Origin: Medicago truncatula | Taxonomy: Eukaryota > Streptophyta > Magnoliopsida > Fabales > Fabaceae | Assembly: GCF_003473485.1 (NCBI RefSeq) | Contig: NC_053045.1 | Location: 34,818,494-34,882,493 of the forward strand | Length of the DNA: 64,000 nt | Reading direction: 5' to 3' | Shown here: positions 34,561-46,744 of the stretch, piece after piece | Layout: every line of letters starts with the position of its first letter | Numbering within the stretch: position 1 is the first letter of the stretch | The notes under the pieces: generated by a model | Databases searched by the model: none | The model's input: only the letters and a program-made list of their open reading frames with translations | What the model was told of the DNA's origin: nothing | Position numbers and translations under genes: made by a program

Positions 34561-34905
34561 ATAATGTTTCATGGACACCTTTTTTTTAATTTTTTTTTTA
34601 TACACACACATTGTACCACCCCATGTGACAGTGTGTGAGAGACACAAAATGTGAGTTTTGTGCGTGTGGGGACCACAAAGACACATGTTACAATTGAATG
34701 TGGGTGTAGAAGTGGTACACGCCACCTAAGGTGGTTTATGTATCATTTTTTTTTATATAAAATAAATTAGCCAAGTTTGAATCGTTTTTTTTAAGTAAAA
34801 TTCAAATTTGAAGTGTTAAACTTGATAGTTAGCACTTTTAGGTACACTGTACGACTTTAATTTTAAGAGCACGATCATTCATCTGTCATTAGAAAAGAGA
34901 ACACA

Positions 34906-37900
34906 TCTAACTTATTCCTAATCCTAGTTAACACTCCAAACCCTAATCCTACTTTTTTAGGCGCCAAACAATCCTAGCCCTTGGATCTACACCTTTGGGC
35001 ACCACTTATTTATCAGCCATAGATCTAATCTTGCTGTTGGCTAGCACAAATCACAATACACACTTCAATTTCAAAATCCCACATTTCCATTATGAGCTCG
35101 CGTATTCCCAATGATGCAATTCACTATCTTCTAACATTAGAAAAAGAAAACATTGTAACACAGATCGTAAAATGCTCCTTTCCTTCAAACTCTTTCCATC
35201 ATTCATCCTTCTTTCTTCTTCTTGGAAAAGAAAAATCTTAATCCTTCTTTGTTGTCATTTTTTTCCCCTTCTCAATTTCCCAATCCACGTTTCCTTCCCA
35301 TCTACTTTCTCTGATACCCAAATGCGAATGTGAAGCCGAATGTGAATTCGGAGAAGCTTTCTGATCTTTTGAACATTGCGGAGGTGGAGACAGATGTGGA
35401 GGCGGAGAAGAAGGAAGAAGCATCGGAGGAATTGAAGCGGAGAAGAAGCTTTCACTCTCTTCCATGTCTTCTCTACTTTCACAGTTGTATTTCTCCTCTT
35501 ATCCCTCGCCTTCGTCGACTCGACCTCCACCGTCAGTAGTGAATTTTCTCTTGCGACCACCTCTCTAGGTCTCTTCATCCCGTTGCCTCTTTTGATTCCC
35601 GTTCATTCAACACCAACACCATGCGCCAGTGCGAGGAACACTCAGATGAGTCCAATGTTTCCGATTGTCGTTGATGGCTCTTTCCCTCACACTCGCCGCG
35701 ACGATTTCCTCTCAGGTAGTTGTTATCGCTCTTTTACTCAATTTCTCTATTTTATTTAATTCATACACCAACGCCATGTTGTTGTTATGGGTTTTGGCTG
35801 TTTTAGTGTATAGGCGATTGTGTTTTGGCCTAGCAGCAGTGCCCTGTTTTTGCTGTTCAAAAAGTATTTAGTTAGGTCTTTAATTTTTATTCTAAAAATT
35901 GGTTTCTTAAATTACAAATGAAAGTAATTTGTTGTTCTGATTGATTTTAGTTTTCATCCTTTTCAATTTCCAAATGTTATAGTGAATTTATATATAGGAT
36001 TAGATCAATAATATATAAATTTTAGTAAGTTTGGGTTTATTTTGTGTGTGAAGATTCACTTTGTTTTTTTGGTACATTACAATATGAATTGAAAGGTTAA
36101 AAGTTCAGTAATTGATTTTTGTTTTCAGCGTTTTCAGTTTTCAATTTCGAAATCGACACTATTATGATGAGATAATAATTTTCTGTATCATTATATTAAT
36201 AATGTAATATGAATTTTTAGCAATTTTTGGGTGAACATATTCAAATTTGATTCCATAAAGTATTAATGTATTATCAATTTTTGTTAATCTTTTTTAGATA
36301 AATTTAATTGCACCCATCATTATAGCATTATTGTGATGAAACGAAGTAGAAAAAATGAACCAAAAGGAGAGGATTTCAGTTAGATTCACGACGACAGAGG
36401 ATTTCATAGACGAAGGATGAATGGTGTTGTCGCTGCTATCCTTTCAAGGAATGTTAGAGGCTTATCACTCTCTTTTGAAGAGCATGTTCCCAAAGTGATT
36501 GGGAAAAACAAACTCACTTTTTTTTATCTCATTCTCTTCTTACTTTTAATTTCATTTTATTCTGTAATAATGATAACGAGATTGTTTCTATCTACACTTT
36601 ATAGGTTCTACAAATATGGTTCAAAGAAGAAAAACCATGAGCCTTGGATTATGATTTGAGGTTGTAATTTGAGAAAATGGTTTAAGACTCTATTTGTTGT
36701 GTAATTTCCATCAATGCTCTCACTACTCAAAGACAAAACTCCAATTCTCATAATCACGAAACCAAAAGGCATCATTCCTTCTCAAATTAATTTTTTCTTC
36801 TCACTCAGAATAATCATGCATCTTCTCATTCAATCTTATTCATTATTCTCATGTGAATCAGTTCATCTTCATCTTTGCGTAATCTGTAAATCCATATTAC
36901 TTTTTGCTTTCTTTTCAATTGAAATTTTCAGTTTCTGAGTAGCTATTGATTCCAATTATTTCATTTCTTTATCTTGCAGAAAAATTGCCAAATCCAGGAG
37001 GAAAATCATGTTACGTAAGTCATTCTTTTATAATATTGCACATGTAGTTGTGTATCTATGCATAAAAGAGTGGTACAAGTTGCATAAAATGTTGTATTTT
37101 ACTTTCTTTTCTTTTCTTTTTCCTCCTTTTATTGGGCTGGTCTTTCTTCCCAAATATCGTACATATAGTTGTGTTTCTAGGCTTGAAATTCATTATATTT
37201 CTTTTGAATGACTATATTCAAATTGCTTATTTCAGTTTTTCTTTATGAAGGGATGTAATCAAATTTGAAGGCTATGAAAGAAGGAATCGAGGAACACAAA
37301 CGCATGATGTTGCATGTTAAGAAAATAAAGTCAAGTGCTTAAATTGGTATAGTTTCTGTCCTTTTTTTTTTTTCCTTCCTGCAATTGGTATAGTTTTTGT
37401 TCCTACTCCATTTCACCATGATGTTACTAATTTCCAATTTTACTATGAGAAGAAACCACATATGAAGTTATCTTTTGATTTTTGGTAAGTTAATTTATGA
37501 ACAAATATATAAATATTTTGGTGCATACGATGCATATACTCACGATCTAATTTATTTTTGAAGATGTTGGCATATGATTTTGTCAATCAATCTTGGACAA
37601 GAAAGCTACTGCAGTAGTCTTGGTCGATGATTATGGCAACATGTGTGGGATTGCATACTTATTTATGCATCAAGACCATATAACCAGTGGAAGTGGATGG
37701 TTGAGGCACGATTCTATAGAAAGTTCTCCTGTCAAGATCGGTGATCCTGTTGTTGGGAAAAATGAGACTTTGTTTTACTGTGAGGCGTTACTAGAATTAA
37801 AGAAGTATATTTTTGAGTCGACTATGTTGTGAATTTTGGTTTAGCTATTTCTATTTCGAGTATTGGGACTATCTTTTTGTTACTAGACTTTAGGAAAAGT

Positions 37901-38840
37901 ATAGTTTTGAGTCGACTATGTTGTCAATTTTGGTTTAGAAGTTTCTATTTCGAATATCAGACTATCTATTTTATTAAAGCATTCTGCCAATTTTTGTCGT
38001 GATCAATATGTTTGAACTCAATGAAGAATTTTAATTTCTTTTTATTTTATTCATTATTCAAGTGTCTTTCAATATGTCTGTAATGATTTTCATTCATCCT
38101 ATTGAAATCATAGAGTTATATTAACATTCATATATTTGATAACCTATCAATTTGTTTGAGAACAACTATTATGCATGTTAACACTGTTTGAAAAAGAAAA
38201 CTAATATGTATGCTAAGAAACAAACATAATGCTAAGAAACATAGTAAATCTGTCATATATGTTTGATCAAATTCAATCGTAAACATTTTATTCTGATGTA
38301 TTATTTGAATCAAGTTATCAAGTTTTTCCAATTGATAAATAAGTGATTGGATGGTCAATATTTTTTATTATCAAATTGGATGGTTAATATAACTCTATCA
38401 AATATGTAATCAAAGGTCTATCTGCGCATGTCAGTCCTATATGGTGATTTCCTAAAGTTTAGTTTCAAAGCATACAATAACATCTTTCTATCATATGCTT
38501 GATCATGGAAGATGCAGTTACATCATAAGAAAAGAATTTGAGATTTTAGTTTTATCTATTATTTAAAAAGTTTATCTATATTTCAATCAAAGATTTAATC
38601 CTATGTATAATATGCATATTCTATATACAAAGCCATAATACATGATCTATAGGAAACGCTCAGTAATCACGGTTGCATTGACATATACGAGGTATACTAA
38701 CAACATTCTCTTAATTTATTGTTGTCTTTAAAGTTACAACATTTTAATATTGAGTTGCGACTGTGCGATATAATTTTGCTTTTGTCTATTGTTTTTGCAT
38801 TGTATATAACCCGTGCGGCAGCACGGGTGAAAAGTCTAGT
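34906..38840 (+). mobile_element. Helitron, 3.9 kb, with paralogous empty site
   Basis: It begins TCTAACTTATTCC after an A and ends with a GC-rich hairpin acccgtgc-ggca-gcacgggt (38809-38828) followed by CTAGT before a T. TC at the 5' end, hairpin plus CTRRT at the 3' end and insertion between A and T are the rules for Helitrons. The duplicated unit B is uninterrupted at the same place (between 47388 and 47389), so both ends are confirmed by an empty site. No Rep/helicase is visible, so it is non-autonomous. The interior holds gene-like patches (about 35330-35540, 37593-37832) and a two-copy direct repeat of about 60 bases (37803-37864, 37899-37960). It landed after the tandem duplication. 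Confidence 0.93.
37593..37832 (+). pseudogene. Gene fragment inside the Helitron (possibly B3-like)
   Basis: A 79-codon frame (AVVLVDDYGNMCG, then GSGWLRHDS, then IGDPVVGKNETLFY) has the complexity of a real exon. The order D-GN, then a W-R site, then 'GD-V-VG' recalls plant B3-type domains, but key positions do not clearly match. It is probably a captured host fragment. I am not sure of the family. Confidence 0.35.
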
Positions 38841-39788
38841 TCATGATAGTGATGCAATAAGTGTTACCCTAAATTCAGGTAGTGAATTTTGTATAGTTGA
38901 ACGAAATTTGAACATGCATTTTACATAGATGCCAACAGTCAAATAAGTAGAGATGATTGTTATTCTAGTCTAACACCTTTTTGTAATTCCTAGAGTCCAC
39001 ACTCCAGAACCACAAATGGACCATTCATGTCTTTGTCAAATGTAGAGAATATTGTGCACAAAAAACAATCAGTGATTTCTAGCAAACATTTCAAAAACCT
39101 TTTTCATTTTACACAACTCATGTGAATTACATCTAATCACTCTAGTATAAGCCAAAAAGATTATTTATATTAAACTTGGAAATGTTAGGGACAGAACCAT
39201 ATACGCATAAAAACAATTAAAAATTTAACTAATGCATAATACACTTTAACCAAACATAGAATACGATTCTGCAATATCTAGTGGATGATGGTGGAAATAA
39301 CTTGAAACATAGAATCAATGCCTTCACCTTTTCACGAGCAACAACTTTCTCAAATTCCAATTTCTCAAACACCTTTTCTTCTCCCCATTTTCTTTTTTAA
39401 TTTGGCAAACTACATAAATCAACTTTGGTTTCATTCCAAAGTGCGTCTTTAACAAAGAATTGCATCTTTGTCACAAAAGTAGCTATAATTGTACTTATTG
39501 GTGTGGGAAATAGGATATTACACATAGAGTTGTGTTATTTGAACATCCATATATGTGATAACTTTTGTAACAACTAAAATTTTACAAAGGAAATGAGGTA
39601 GTGACACAAAAACCAAAACAATAGAGAGAAGTAAAAAGATAACGTGAGTAAGAGAGAAAAAGTTGTCACAAAAGTTATAAAAAATAATTGTTCAAATATC
39701 ATTTCTCGTAAACATAATATTCCGCTCCACTCCACCATATGTGAACAAATAAGATAATATCAATTAAATTAACTATAATTGTACTTAT
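38841..39788. other. Upstream region of the SUNN-like RLP gene
   Basis: No gene. The sequence is closely similar to 47389-48206 upstream of SUNN, so the duplicated receptor kept its promoter region. The main differences are the MITE at 39527-39707 here and a replaced stretch near 47615-47705 in unit B. Confidence 0.7.
39527..39707. mobile_element. Mutator-type MITE, 'TTATTTGAAC' family, only in unit A
   Basis: Left end gagttgtgttatttgaacat, right end read inward gagaaatgatatttgaacaa. The nine-base flanks ttacacata and gtaaacata match at 7 of 9. Unit B has an uninterrupted, single version of the site near 48127-48140, so this copy moved after the duplication. It sits about 260 bases before the TATA box of the RLP gene. 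Confidence 0.88.
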
Positions 39789-39796
39789 TATAAATA
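39789..39796 (+). promoter_or_regulatory. Probable TATA box of the SUNN-like RLP gene
   Basis: tataaata, 122 bases before the start codon. The identical motif stands at the equivalent place before SUNN (48207-48214). Confidence 0.6.
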
Positions 39797-39910
39797 TAGA
39801 ATGCAATCACTGCATGTAGTGTGAGTGTGGTACCAAAAAGAGAAATTAAATACACCCAATGCAAACATTGCAAACCAATTCATAGGTACAAAACTTAGCA
39901 AAAGAGAAAG

Positions 39911-41926
39911 ATGAAAAGCATCACATGTTATTTGCTACTATTGTGCATGTTATTTACAACGTGTTATTCATTAAATAATGATCTTGATGCGTTGCTAAAG
40001 CTAAAAAAATCAATGAAAGGAGAGAAAGCCAAAGATGATGCACTCAAAGACTGGAAATTTTCAACTTCTGCTTCAGGTCACTGTTCATTTTCCGGTGTCA
40101 AATGCGACGGAGAACAACGAGTGATTGCTCTAAACGTGACGCAAGTTCCACTCTTCGGACACCTTTCCAAGGAGATCGGAGAGTTGAACATGCTCGAGAG
40201 CCTTACAATCACTATGGACAATCTCACCGGCGAGCTTCCAACTGAGCTATCCAAACTTACTTCTCTTAGAATCCTCAACATCTCTCACAACCTCTTCTCC
40301 GGTAACTTCCCCGGCAACATCACTTTCGGAATGAAGAAACTTGAGGCTCTAGATGCTTATGACAATAATTTCGAAGGTCCTCTTCCAGAGGAAATCGTTA
40401 GCCTGATGAAACTCAAGTACTTAAGTTTTGCTGGAAACTTTTTCTCCGGTACAATACCGGAGAGTTACTCGGAGTTTCAGAAGTTGGAGATTTTAAGGCT
40501 CAACTATAACAGTTTAACGGGGAAGATTCCGAAGAGTTTGTCTAAGTTAAAGAAGCTGAAGGAACTCTGTTTAGGTTACGATAATGCTTACGCCGGTGGA
40601 ATTCCACCGGAGTTCGGTTCAATCAAATCTCTCCGATATCTGGACATTTCTAACTCTAACCTCACCGGAGAAATTCCACCGAGTCTTGGAAATTTAGAAA
40701 ACCTCGACTACTTGTTTTTGCAAATGAACTACCTCACCGGAAAAATTCCACCCGAACTCTCTTCAATGCGAAGTCTCATGATGTTGGATCTCTCCATCAA
40801 CGAACTCTCAGGGGAGATTCCAGAAACCTTCTCAAAGCTGAAACATCTCACTCTTATCAATTTCTTCCAGAACAAGCTTTGCGGTTCAATTCCAGCGTTC
40901 GTCGGTGATCTTCCTAACCTCGAAACGCTTCAGGTTTGGGACAACAATTTCTCTTCTGTATTGCCGCAGAATCTCGGTTCAAACGGAAAGTTCATATACT
41001 TTGACGTTACGAAGAATCACCTCACCGGATTGATCCCACCGGAGTTATGCAAATCGAAGAAGTTGAAAACGTTTATCGTTTCTGACAACTTTCTCAGCGG
41101 TCCAATACCTAACGGAATCGGTGCGTGTAAGTCACTTGAAAAAATCAGAGTCGCTAATAACTACTTGGACGGCCTGGTCCCACCGGGAATTTTTCAGTTG
41201 CCTTCTGTAACGATGATGGAGCTTAGAAATAACCGTTTTAACGGCCAACTACCATCGGAGATTTCCGGCAATTCTCTCGGGATTCTCGCTCTTTCTAACA
41301 ATTTATTTACCGGGAGGATTTCGGCGTCCATGAAGAATCTCCGATCACTGCAGACTCTGTTACTCGACGCCAATCAGTTTGTCGGAGAAATTCCGACAGA
41401 GGTCTTTGCTTTACCGGTGTTGACTAGAATTAACATAAGTGGCAACAATCTCACTGGTGGAATTCCAAAGACGGTTACTCAATGTAGTACATTGACAGCC
41501 GTTGACTTCAGCCTAAACATGCTTACCGGTGAGGTTCCTAAAGGGATGAAGAATCTGAAGGTGCTAAACATTTTGAATGTTTCGCATAATAGCATATCGG
41601 GGCAAATCCCCAATGATATTAGATTCATGATGAGTCTAACGACGCTGGATTTATCTTACAACAATTTCACCGGAATTGTCCCCACCGGTGGTCAGTTTTT
41701 GGTCTTCAACGACCGTTCATTTGCGGGAAACCCTAGCTTATGTTTCCCACACCAATCAACATGTTCTTCATTGCTCTATCCTTCGAGAAAAAGCCATGCA
41801 AAGGAGAAAGTCATCGTCATAGCAATTGTCTTTGCCACAGTGGTTTTGATGGTAATTGTAACATTGTACATGATAAGGAAGAGGAAGCGTCACATGGCAA
41901 AAGCATGGAAGCTAACAGCGTATTAG
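39911..41926 (+). CDS. SUNN-like receptor-like protein, kinase lost (LRR ectodomain + TM)
   Basis: A 671-residue single-exon protein almost identical to the first 670 residues of SUNN: signal peptide (about 1-20), paired-Cys cap (CSFSGVKC), about 20 leucine-rich repeats of the xLxxNxLTGxIP type, a membrane-proximal Cys pair (LCFPHQSTC), and a membrane span about 633-655. A basic stop-transfer stretch (RKRKRH) and the tail AKAWKLTAY follow. The frame then meets TAG because about 1,536 bases equal to SUNN's kinase and intron are missing; the join falls exactly in SUNN's 3' untranslated region. No other break is seen over 671 codons. It could bind the same CLE peptides without signalling (decoy), pair with other receptors as CLV2-type proteins do, or be non-functional. 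The promoter region is retained, so expression is plausible. Confidence 0.9.
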   Translation: MKSITCYLLLLCMLFTTCYSLNNDLDALLKLKKSMKGEKAKDDALKDWKFSTSASGHCSFSGVKCDGEQRVIALNVTQVPLFGHLSKEIGELNMLESLTITMDNLTGELPTELSKLTSLRILNISHNLFSGNFPGNITFGMKKLEALDAYDNNFEGPLPEEIVSLMKLKYLSFAGNFFSGTIPESYSEFQKLEILRLNYNSLTGKIPKSLSKLKKLKELCLGYDNAYAGGIPPEFGSIKSLRYLDISNSNLTGEIPPSLGNLENLDYLFLQMNYLTGKIPPELSSMRSLMMLDLSINELSGEIPETFSKLKHLTLINFFQNKLCGSIPAFVGDLPNLETLQVWDNNFSSVLPQNLGSNGKFIYFDVTKNHLTGLIPPELCKSKKLKTFIVSDNFLSGPIPNGIGACKSLEKIRVANNYLDGLVPPGIFQLPSVTMMELRNNRFNGQLPSEISGNSLGILALSNNLFTGRISASMKNLRSLQTLLLDANQFVGEIPTEVFALPVLTRINISGNNLTGGIPKTVTQCSTLTAVDFSLNMLTGEVPKGMKNLKVLNILNVSHNSISGQIPNDIRFMMSLTTLDLSYNNFTGIVPTGGQFLVFNDRSFAGNPSLCFPHQSTCSSLLYPSRKSHAKEKVIVIAIVFATVVLMVIVTLYMIRKRKRHMAKAWKLTAY

Positions 41927-42717
41927 ATAAATGAGTTCACTTCTTTAAAATAAATTAACAAAAGAAACTATGCAAGTGATTTGTACTTGTTGTATATATC
42001 TAGTAGATTGGCAGAAGTGAAACAACAAATCAAGTGTGTAGTATTAAATAGGTTTGAATTTCACAATGTCGTGTGATTTGAAATATTTTTACTGATTGTG
42101 TTTCATGAAATTTTGTACAATAGGGTAGGATTATTATTTTGAAAAAGGGTTTTGAGTAGTACTACTATTGTTATTGTAACTTCAGCCGTGAATGAATATG
42201 TGAAAATATATGATTTAGATTTCTATTAAATGGGAAATGTAAAGTGGGTTTAGACAAATTTTGGATATAATGCGAGAGAGAATGATGTTTAAAATGGAGG
42301 AAAAAAAAAGTAAGCAAATCAAGAGACTCAGAGAGAGAAATGTAGACGAACGAAATTTACAGATATTAGTCGATCCAAATTTATATTTTTGGATCAGGAT
42401 TCTCTAACCTTCATTTGTCTGCCATTTGATCTCTTTCTTGATTTGCTTTCTCTCACGTCATTTTCCTTCCATTTTAAACACCATCATTTATCCTATTTTA
42501 TCTAAATTTTGTCTAAGCTCAAAAGGTAGAGGATCCAAATTCATATTTTCAAAAATTCCCGCTAAGCATTCCCCAAATACAAATATAAAATAAAATTTCT
42601 CATTCTCATCATCACTTAATATAAGCAGTAGTGGTTCTTTCTCAATGCTCCCATGGCCCACTCTTCTGCTCTTCAATCACTGCCAAACTCCTTCCCATCA
42701 TATTCCCCAATTTCAAT
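41927..42717. other. 3' flank of the RLP gene and duplication junction
   Basis: The sequence after the stop matches the SUNN 3' flank (51879 onward) to about 42550, including a foldback MITE at 42251-42519. From 42551 to 42717 it matches neither unit and is junction filler. Confidence 0.65.
42251..42519. mobile_element. Foldback MITE in the receptor 3' flank (unit A)
   Basis: Left arm ttagacaaattttgga...gtttaaaatggagg pairs with the right arm ccattttaaacacc...taaattttgtctaa. A rearranged relative is at the same place in unit B (about 52171-52504), with further half-copies to 52690, so the element predates the duplication. Confidence 0.65.
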
Positions 42718-44391
42718 ACTCAATTTATTTACATGCATCTATATTTTTTGTGTTTCTTGAGCCTTTAAAGCTAATCCTAAGTGATGCAAAATTAGGTGGT
42801 CAAATTGAAAGCATTTCCAAGCCACCTTGGAGGGGGAACTTTCTTTCTTGGAGAAATATCCGAGACTTTTCTCGCTTTCTAATCAAAAAGAGGCGAAGGT
42901 TGGAGATGTGGGAATTTTTAATACATCGGTTAGTAATTGGACCTTTGATTGGAGGCGCCCCCTTTTTGTTTGGGAGAATGAGTTGCTAACGGAATTATTA
43001 CAAGACTTGGATGGCTTTAGAGGGTCTCTAGAGGAGGATGCTTGATGGTGGAGATTGGAAGGGAATGGTGGATTTACGGTGAAATCTATGTACAAGAAGT
43101 TGGAGGTGTTGATGCTGGAGGAGAGCATGGCTTCCATAGAGGAAAGGAGGATGTTTTCTCATATTTGGAAAAGTCCGGCTCCGTCTAAAGTGGTAGAATT
43201 CTCTTGGAAATTGCTTCATGATTGGATACCGACGAAAGTCAATTTATGGCACAAGCAAGTTCTTCCACCAGATACTTCGGTGAGCTGTGTTTTGTGTGAG
43301 GGGAATGCAGAGTCCGTGAATCATTTGTTCATTCATTGTAAGTTTGCTATGGAGGTGTGGAAAGGCGTGTGGAGGTGGTTTGATGTTTTTCTTGGAGCTT
43401 CCGCCGAATTTGTTCCTGTTGTGGGAGGGCTTGAATGAGCTTGTGGGTAATAATAGGATCCGGAAAGGTTTTCGTTTGATTTGGCATGCCGTGGTGTGGA
43501 GTATATGGAGGGCGAGAAATGAGCGAATTTTTAACAATTCAAATTGTGGGGTGGAGGAGATTCTGGAGGCTATGAAAGTGCTGTCGTGGAGATGGACTTT
43601 AAGTCGTTTGAAGATATGAGCGAATTTTTAACAATTCAAATTGTGGGGTGGAGGAGATTCTGGAGGCTATGAAAGTGCTGTCGTGGAGATGGACTTTAAG
43701 TCGTTTGAAGATATCGGCTTGTTTGTTTTATGAGTGGAGTTGGAATCCGAAAGGGTGTCTTATGCGACAAGGGAGCGGTTTTACCTGTGCTGCATCGACA
43801 AATTTTGAGGCTGCGGTATGCGAGTTTTTATGTTATCAAGTGCTAATCGGTTTAGTGGCCTTTAGCTGTTCGTGCTATGGCTTAATTGTTTCCTGTTTCT
43901 TTGTGCTGTTTTCTGCTTTTTGTGGGACTGAGGTGTTTGTGGGGTTTCTGCTATATCAGTGCCTTTGTATTCCTGTTTTTCGCCGTGAGTTTTTTTGCTG
44001 TGCTTCTTGCACACACTCGTCGTGAATAAATTTAGCCGTTTCTAAAAAAAATAAAAAAATTGAAAGCATTTAACAAATTTGTGAATACTTCCCGAAGCTC
44101 TAGAGGCAGCTACTTTGCTAATTGATCGAAAAGCTAGCAAGGGTCTGCGCAAGTTTCTACGTGTTCATTATGAAAATGAAACGTTAGGTGTAGCCAAGTC
44201 AAAGCTTGGGAATATCATTAAGGAGAAATAGGTATGCTACCTAAGTTACTCTTAACAAAATTTATGATTGTTTACATAAGTAGTAGTTGTTTCTCACCTT
44301 TATTGTTGTACTAAGTTTTCAACCTGATCAATATATTGAAGTCACTTCAATTTTTCTCATGTTAATGTCCATATTCTCCTTTGCCATATGC
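42718..44391 (+). pseudogene. Broken NOP58 fragment (start of duplication unit B)
   Basis: The sequence equals the end of NOP58 intron 2, exon 3 (from 42799; resumes at 44057-44232 after a LINE insertion) and parts of the next two introns. Exon 4 is deleted, and from 44387 the match jumps to the NOP58 3' flank (31388). Exon 3 carries changes relative to NOP58, including an extra base near 44091 and a TAG in place of TTG at its end. It lacks a promoter and the first two coding exons. It is a non-functional by-product of the tandem duplication. Confidence 0.92.
42817..44056 (+). mobile_element. 5'-truncated LINE inserted in the NOP58 pseudogene (1.24 kb)
   Basis: The insertion is flanked by 15-bp duplications aaattgaaagcattt (42802-42816, 44057-44071) and ends in an A-rich tail. 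It retains the end of ORF2: a zf-RVT-type region (FSHIWKSPAPSKVVEFSWKLL, then SCVLCEG-AESVNHLFIHC) and a C-terminal part (IWHAVVWSIWRARNERIFNN), in more than one frame. A 97-bp segment is duplicated in tandem near the end (43519-43615, 43616-43712). It is a different LINE lineage from the 8-kb and 12-kb copies. The intact NOP58 exon 3 lacks it. Confidence 0.92.
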
Positions 44392-45784
44392 TTTGTTCTA
44401 TTTAGTCCCCATCTCTGATCCACTTTCTCGCAAAAAATGACCGGATAATATTTGAGTTTTAATCCCTTGTGCCACATGTATTACTTCACAAGTGTGGGCA
44501 CCATAAACATTGGGTTTCCTTTTCCTCTTGAAAGGGGTAGATTCATTCAATGAAATGACACGGTTCAAAGTGGTATTTTTGTGTAAGCACCACTTGTTTC
44601 TCGAGTGAGAGAGACTAATCACTCAAGGCATTGAAACTTCCCTACAACTATTCCTCTACAGTCACATATCTGAGATTGAATCTATAACCACTAAAGAAAC
44701 TCAATTTACTGAGATCGAAAATTTACTTCAACAAAATTGTGGGGACTCCGTTTAAAGATGGAGCAAAGTTCTTTATGAACTAACCCACAAAAATTGGCAC
44801 ACTATTAGACGAACTCAATTGAGCTTCTATGACTGCATGATTAAAAGTGACAGATAACTCATTACGACTTTATTTTCTGTTCGCTAGAGGATGCAACCAA
44901 CGGTATTGCCAATTTGCTATTCACATGATGAGTATAAGGACCTGAATTAGAGAGACTTGTGGATAAGAGTCTTGGTACCAAGTTCTTCACCAAATGTGGC
45001 TTATAGTATAACTAGAAACTAAGTGGTTATTGGCTAAAGTAGGATATTTTTATCTGAACTGAATCAATCTAATTACAAAACAAAATGATTATGTTATGCT
45101 ATTTGTGGTTTATAGAGGTCAACTGCCGGAACAAACGTGATCCACACTTTAGAGGTGTTCCATCATGTCAACATAATGCACAAAAGAGGTCATAAGCATA
45201 GTAAAAACGAGTAATTTATGAGAGATTATCTGTTCAAATTTCATAGATAAAAAAATAACGATAAAGTAAGTGCTCAAAACATGGATACTTATTACAGAAA
45301 TATTATTTCTGTAATTGCTATGTCTTTATACTTCTCCCCGACACAAGGAATAATTCCTCAATTGAACACACACCTTGCTCGATTATTAACAAGATCCTTT
45401 TAAAGAAGTGTCAAAACCCCAGTTTTGCCTTTCGCTCTAACGAGCTGCGTTATAGTTACTGTCCTTGCTCTTCCGAGAATTACACAATGATTTACGCTTC
45501 ATCGACATCCAAGGACAGTAGTTACTCTTACTGTTACTGCTCTACACTGCATTACAAGAGAGAAAACATTGAGAGAATATGTGAAAGAGAAATGTAAAAT
45601 GGGTGGGGACAACATCCATTTTTGTATATGGGAACCAAAATGTTGAAAAAGTATATAAAAGGAAAAATAATGTGTGGGGGAAATCACTCAATATTATGAG
45701 CAGATCCGCCATTGTAGCTAAGTACAGGAGCTTGCCATAGAGAATATAAACTGTCTGCCATTGTAAAAGAGCAAGAAAAATTTA

Positions 45785-45955
45785 GAAAAATGATATTTGA
45801 ACATCATTTTATGACAACTTTCTCTCTCATACTCACATTCCTTTTTATTTTATCTCTCTATTGCTTTGGTTTTCGTGTAAATACCAACTTTTTCTTTGTA
45901 AATTATGGTTGTCCCAAAAGTTGTCAACCAAATGGTTATTCAAATAACACTTCTC
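45785..45955. mobile_element. Mutator-type MITE, 'TTATTTGAAC' family (unit B counterpart)
   Basis: Same insertion as 33048-33219, with perfect nine-base duplications aaaaattta (45776-45784, 45956-45964). Shared by both units. Confidence 0.85.
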
Positions 45956-46744
45956 AAAAATTTAAGGGCCAATAATGGAAGATAATTTTGGTCGCTTCAC
46001 GTACACTAAACTAGTTGTCACTACTCACTATCATTAGAGGGGTTGACATACCACCCATCCATTATTAGTGGATGTGGATCCCAATTCCAAAAAACTATGA
46101 AAGAAATGTTGAAGAATAACACGAATCCATTTTGGAAGCATTGCTATGTGGCAAATCTTGACCTACTGTTTCATGACAAAATTATTGATTGGGAAAATGA
46201 AATACTTTCCCTTAGCAATATTCACACTTGTTAGTAAAAATAAATAAATAAAAGCTACATATATTATCTTTTTGTATGTTCATGTTCTTGTAAATTATTT
46301 TTTCTTTATGCTCTTCTAGATGAAACATGACACGTTTATACGGTATATTTTTAAAATAATAGTAATATTTTTCTTCCCTTATTATTAATTTTTGGCTTAA
46401 TAAGATAAGATACTTGATCCCTTTCACACACAAAATGATATCTGTTTCCTTATATGACGAGTTAAGTGTAGTCTCTATCACGAGTTCGTAGGTCTTCCAA
46501 AATGGTGTTATGTAGGAATGGAAATCCGGGACAGACAATGCTGATTATGGATGGTAGCAGAGTGATGTTATGGGGGCATGATAACTGATAAGCAGTGGTG
46601 CATCTAGCTTCCGATGGTGGTGCTATGAGTGTCACAAACTGATGTAACATTTAAAATTTTGAGAACTCAAACAAATTTTTTAATACACAAATAAACACTA
46701 GACAAAGTACTTTTGGACACCACAGAAAACTAGGATGAGGTTTC

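Larger units (their letters stand above)
31147..34905. other. NOP58 3' flank and duplicated spacer, unit A
   Basis: No gene. The span is 3' untranslated sequence of NOP58 (to about 31350), then spacer. Much of it recurs at 44391-47388: 31388-31735 matches 44391-44740, and 32150-34905 matches 44780-47388. MITEs at 31756-32043 and 33048-33219 and a dispersed repeat at 33858-34560 are listed separately. Confidence 0.6.
28023..42550. repeat. Tandem duplication, unit A (NOP58 3' part to SUNN-like RLP)
   Basis: The sequence from NOP58 intron 2 (28023) through its 3' flank, the upstream region, the receptor-like gene and its 3' flank recurs, in the same order and orientation, in unit B (42718-52535). 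Unit A keeps the complete NOP58 exons but has lost the kinase part of its receptor gene. It carries a Helitron (34906-38840) and a MITE (39527-39707) that unit B lacks. About 165 bases (42551-42717) between the units match neither. Confidence 0.9.

Noticed and set aside
35238-35578. Overlapping frames on both strands inside the Helitron, considered as genes
   Set aside because: The frames overlap in opposite directions, show no recognisable domain and lack splice or promoter context.
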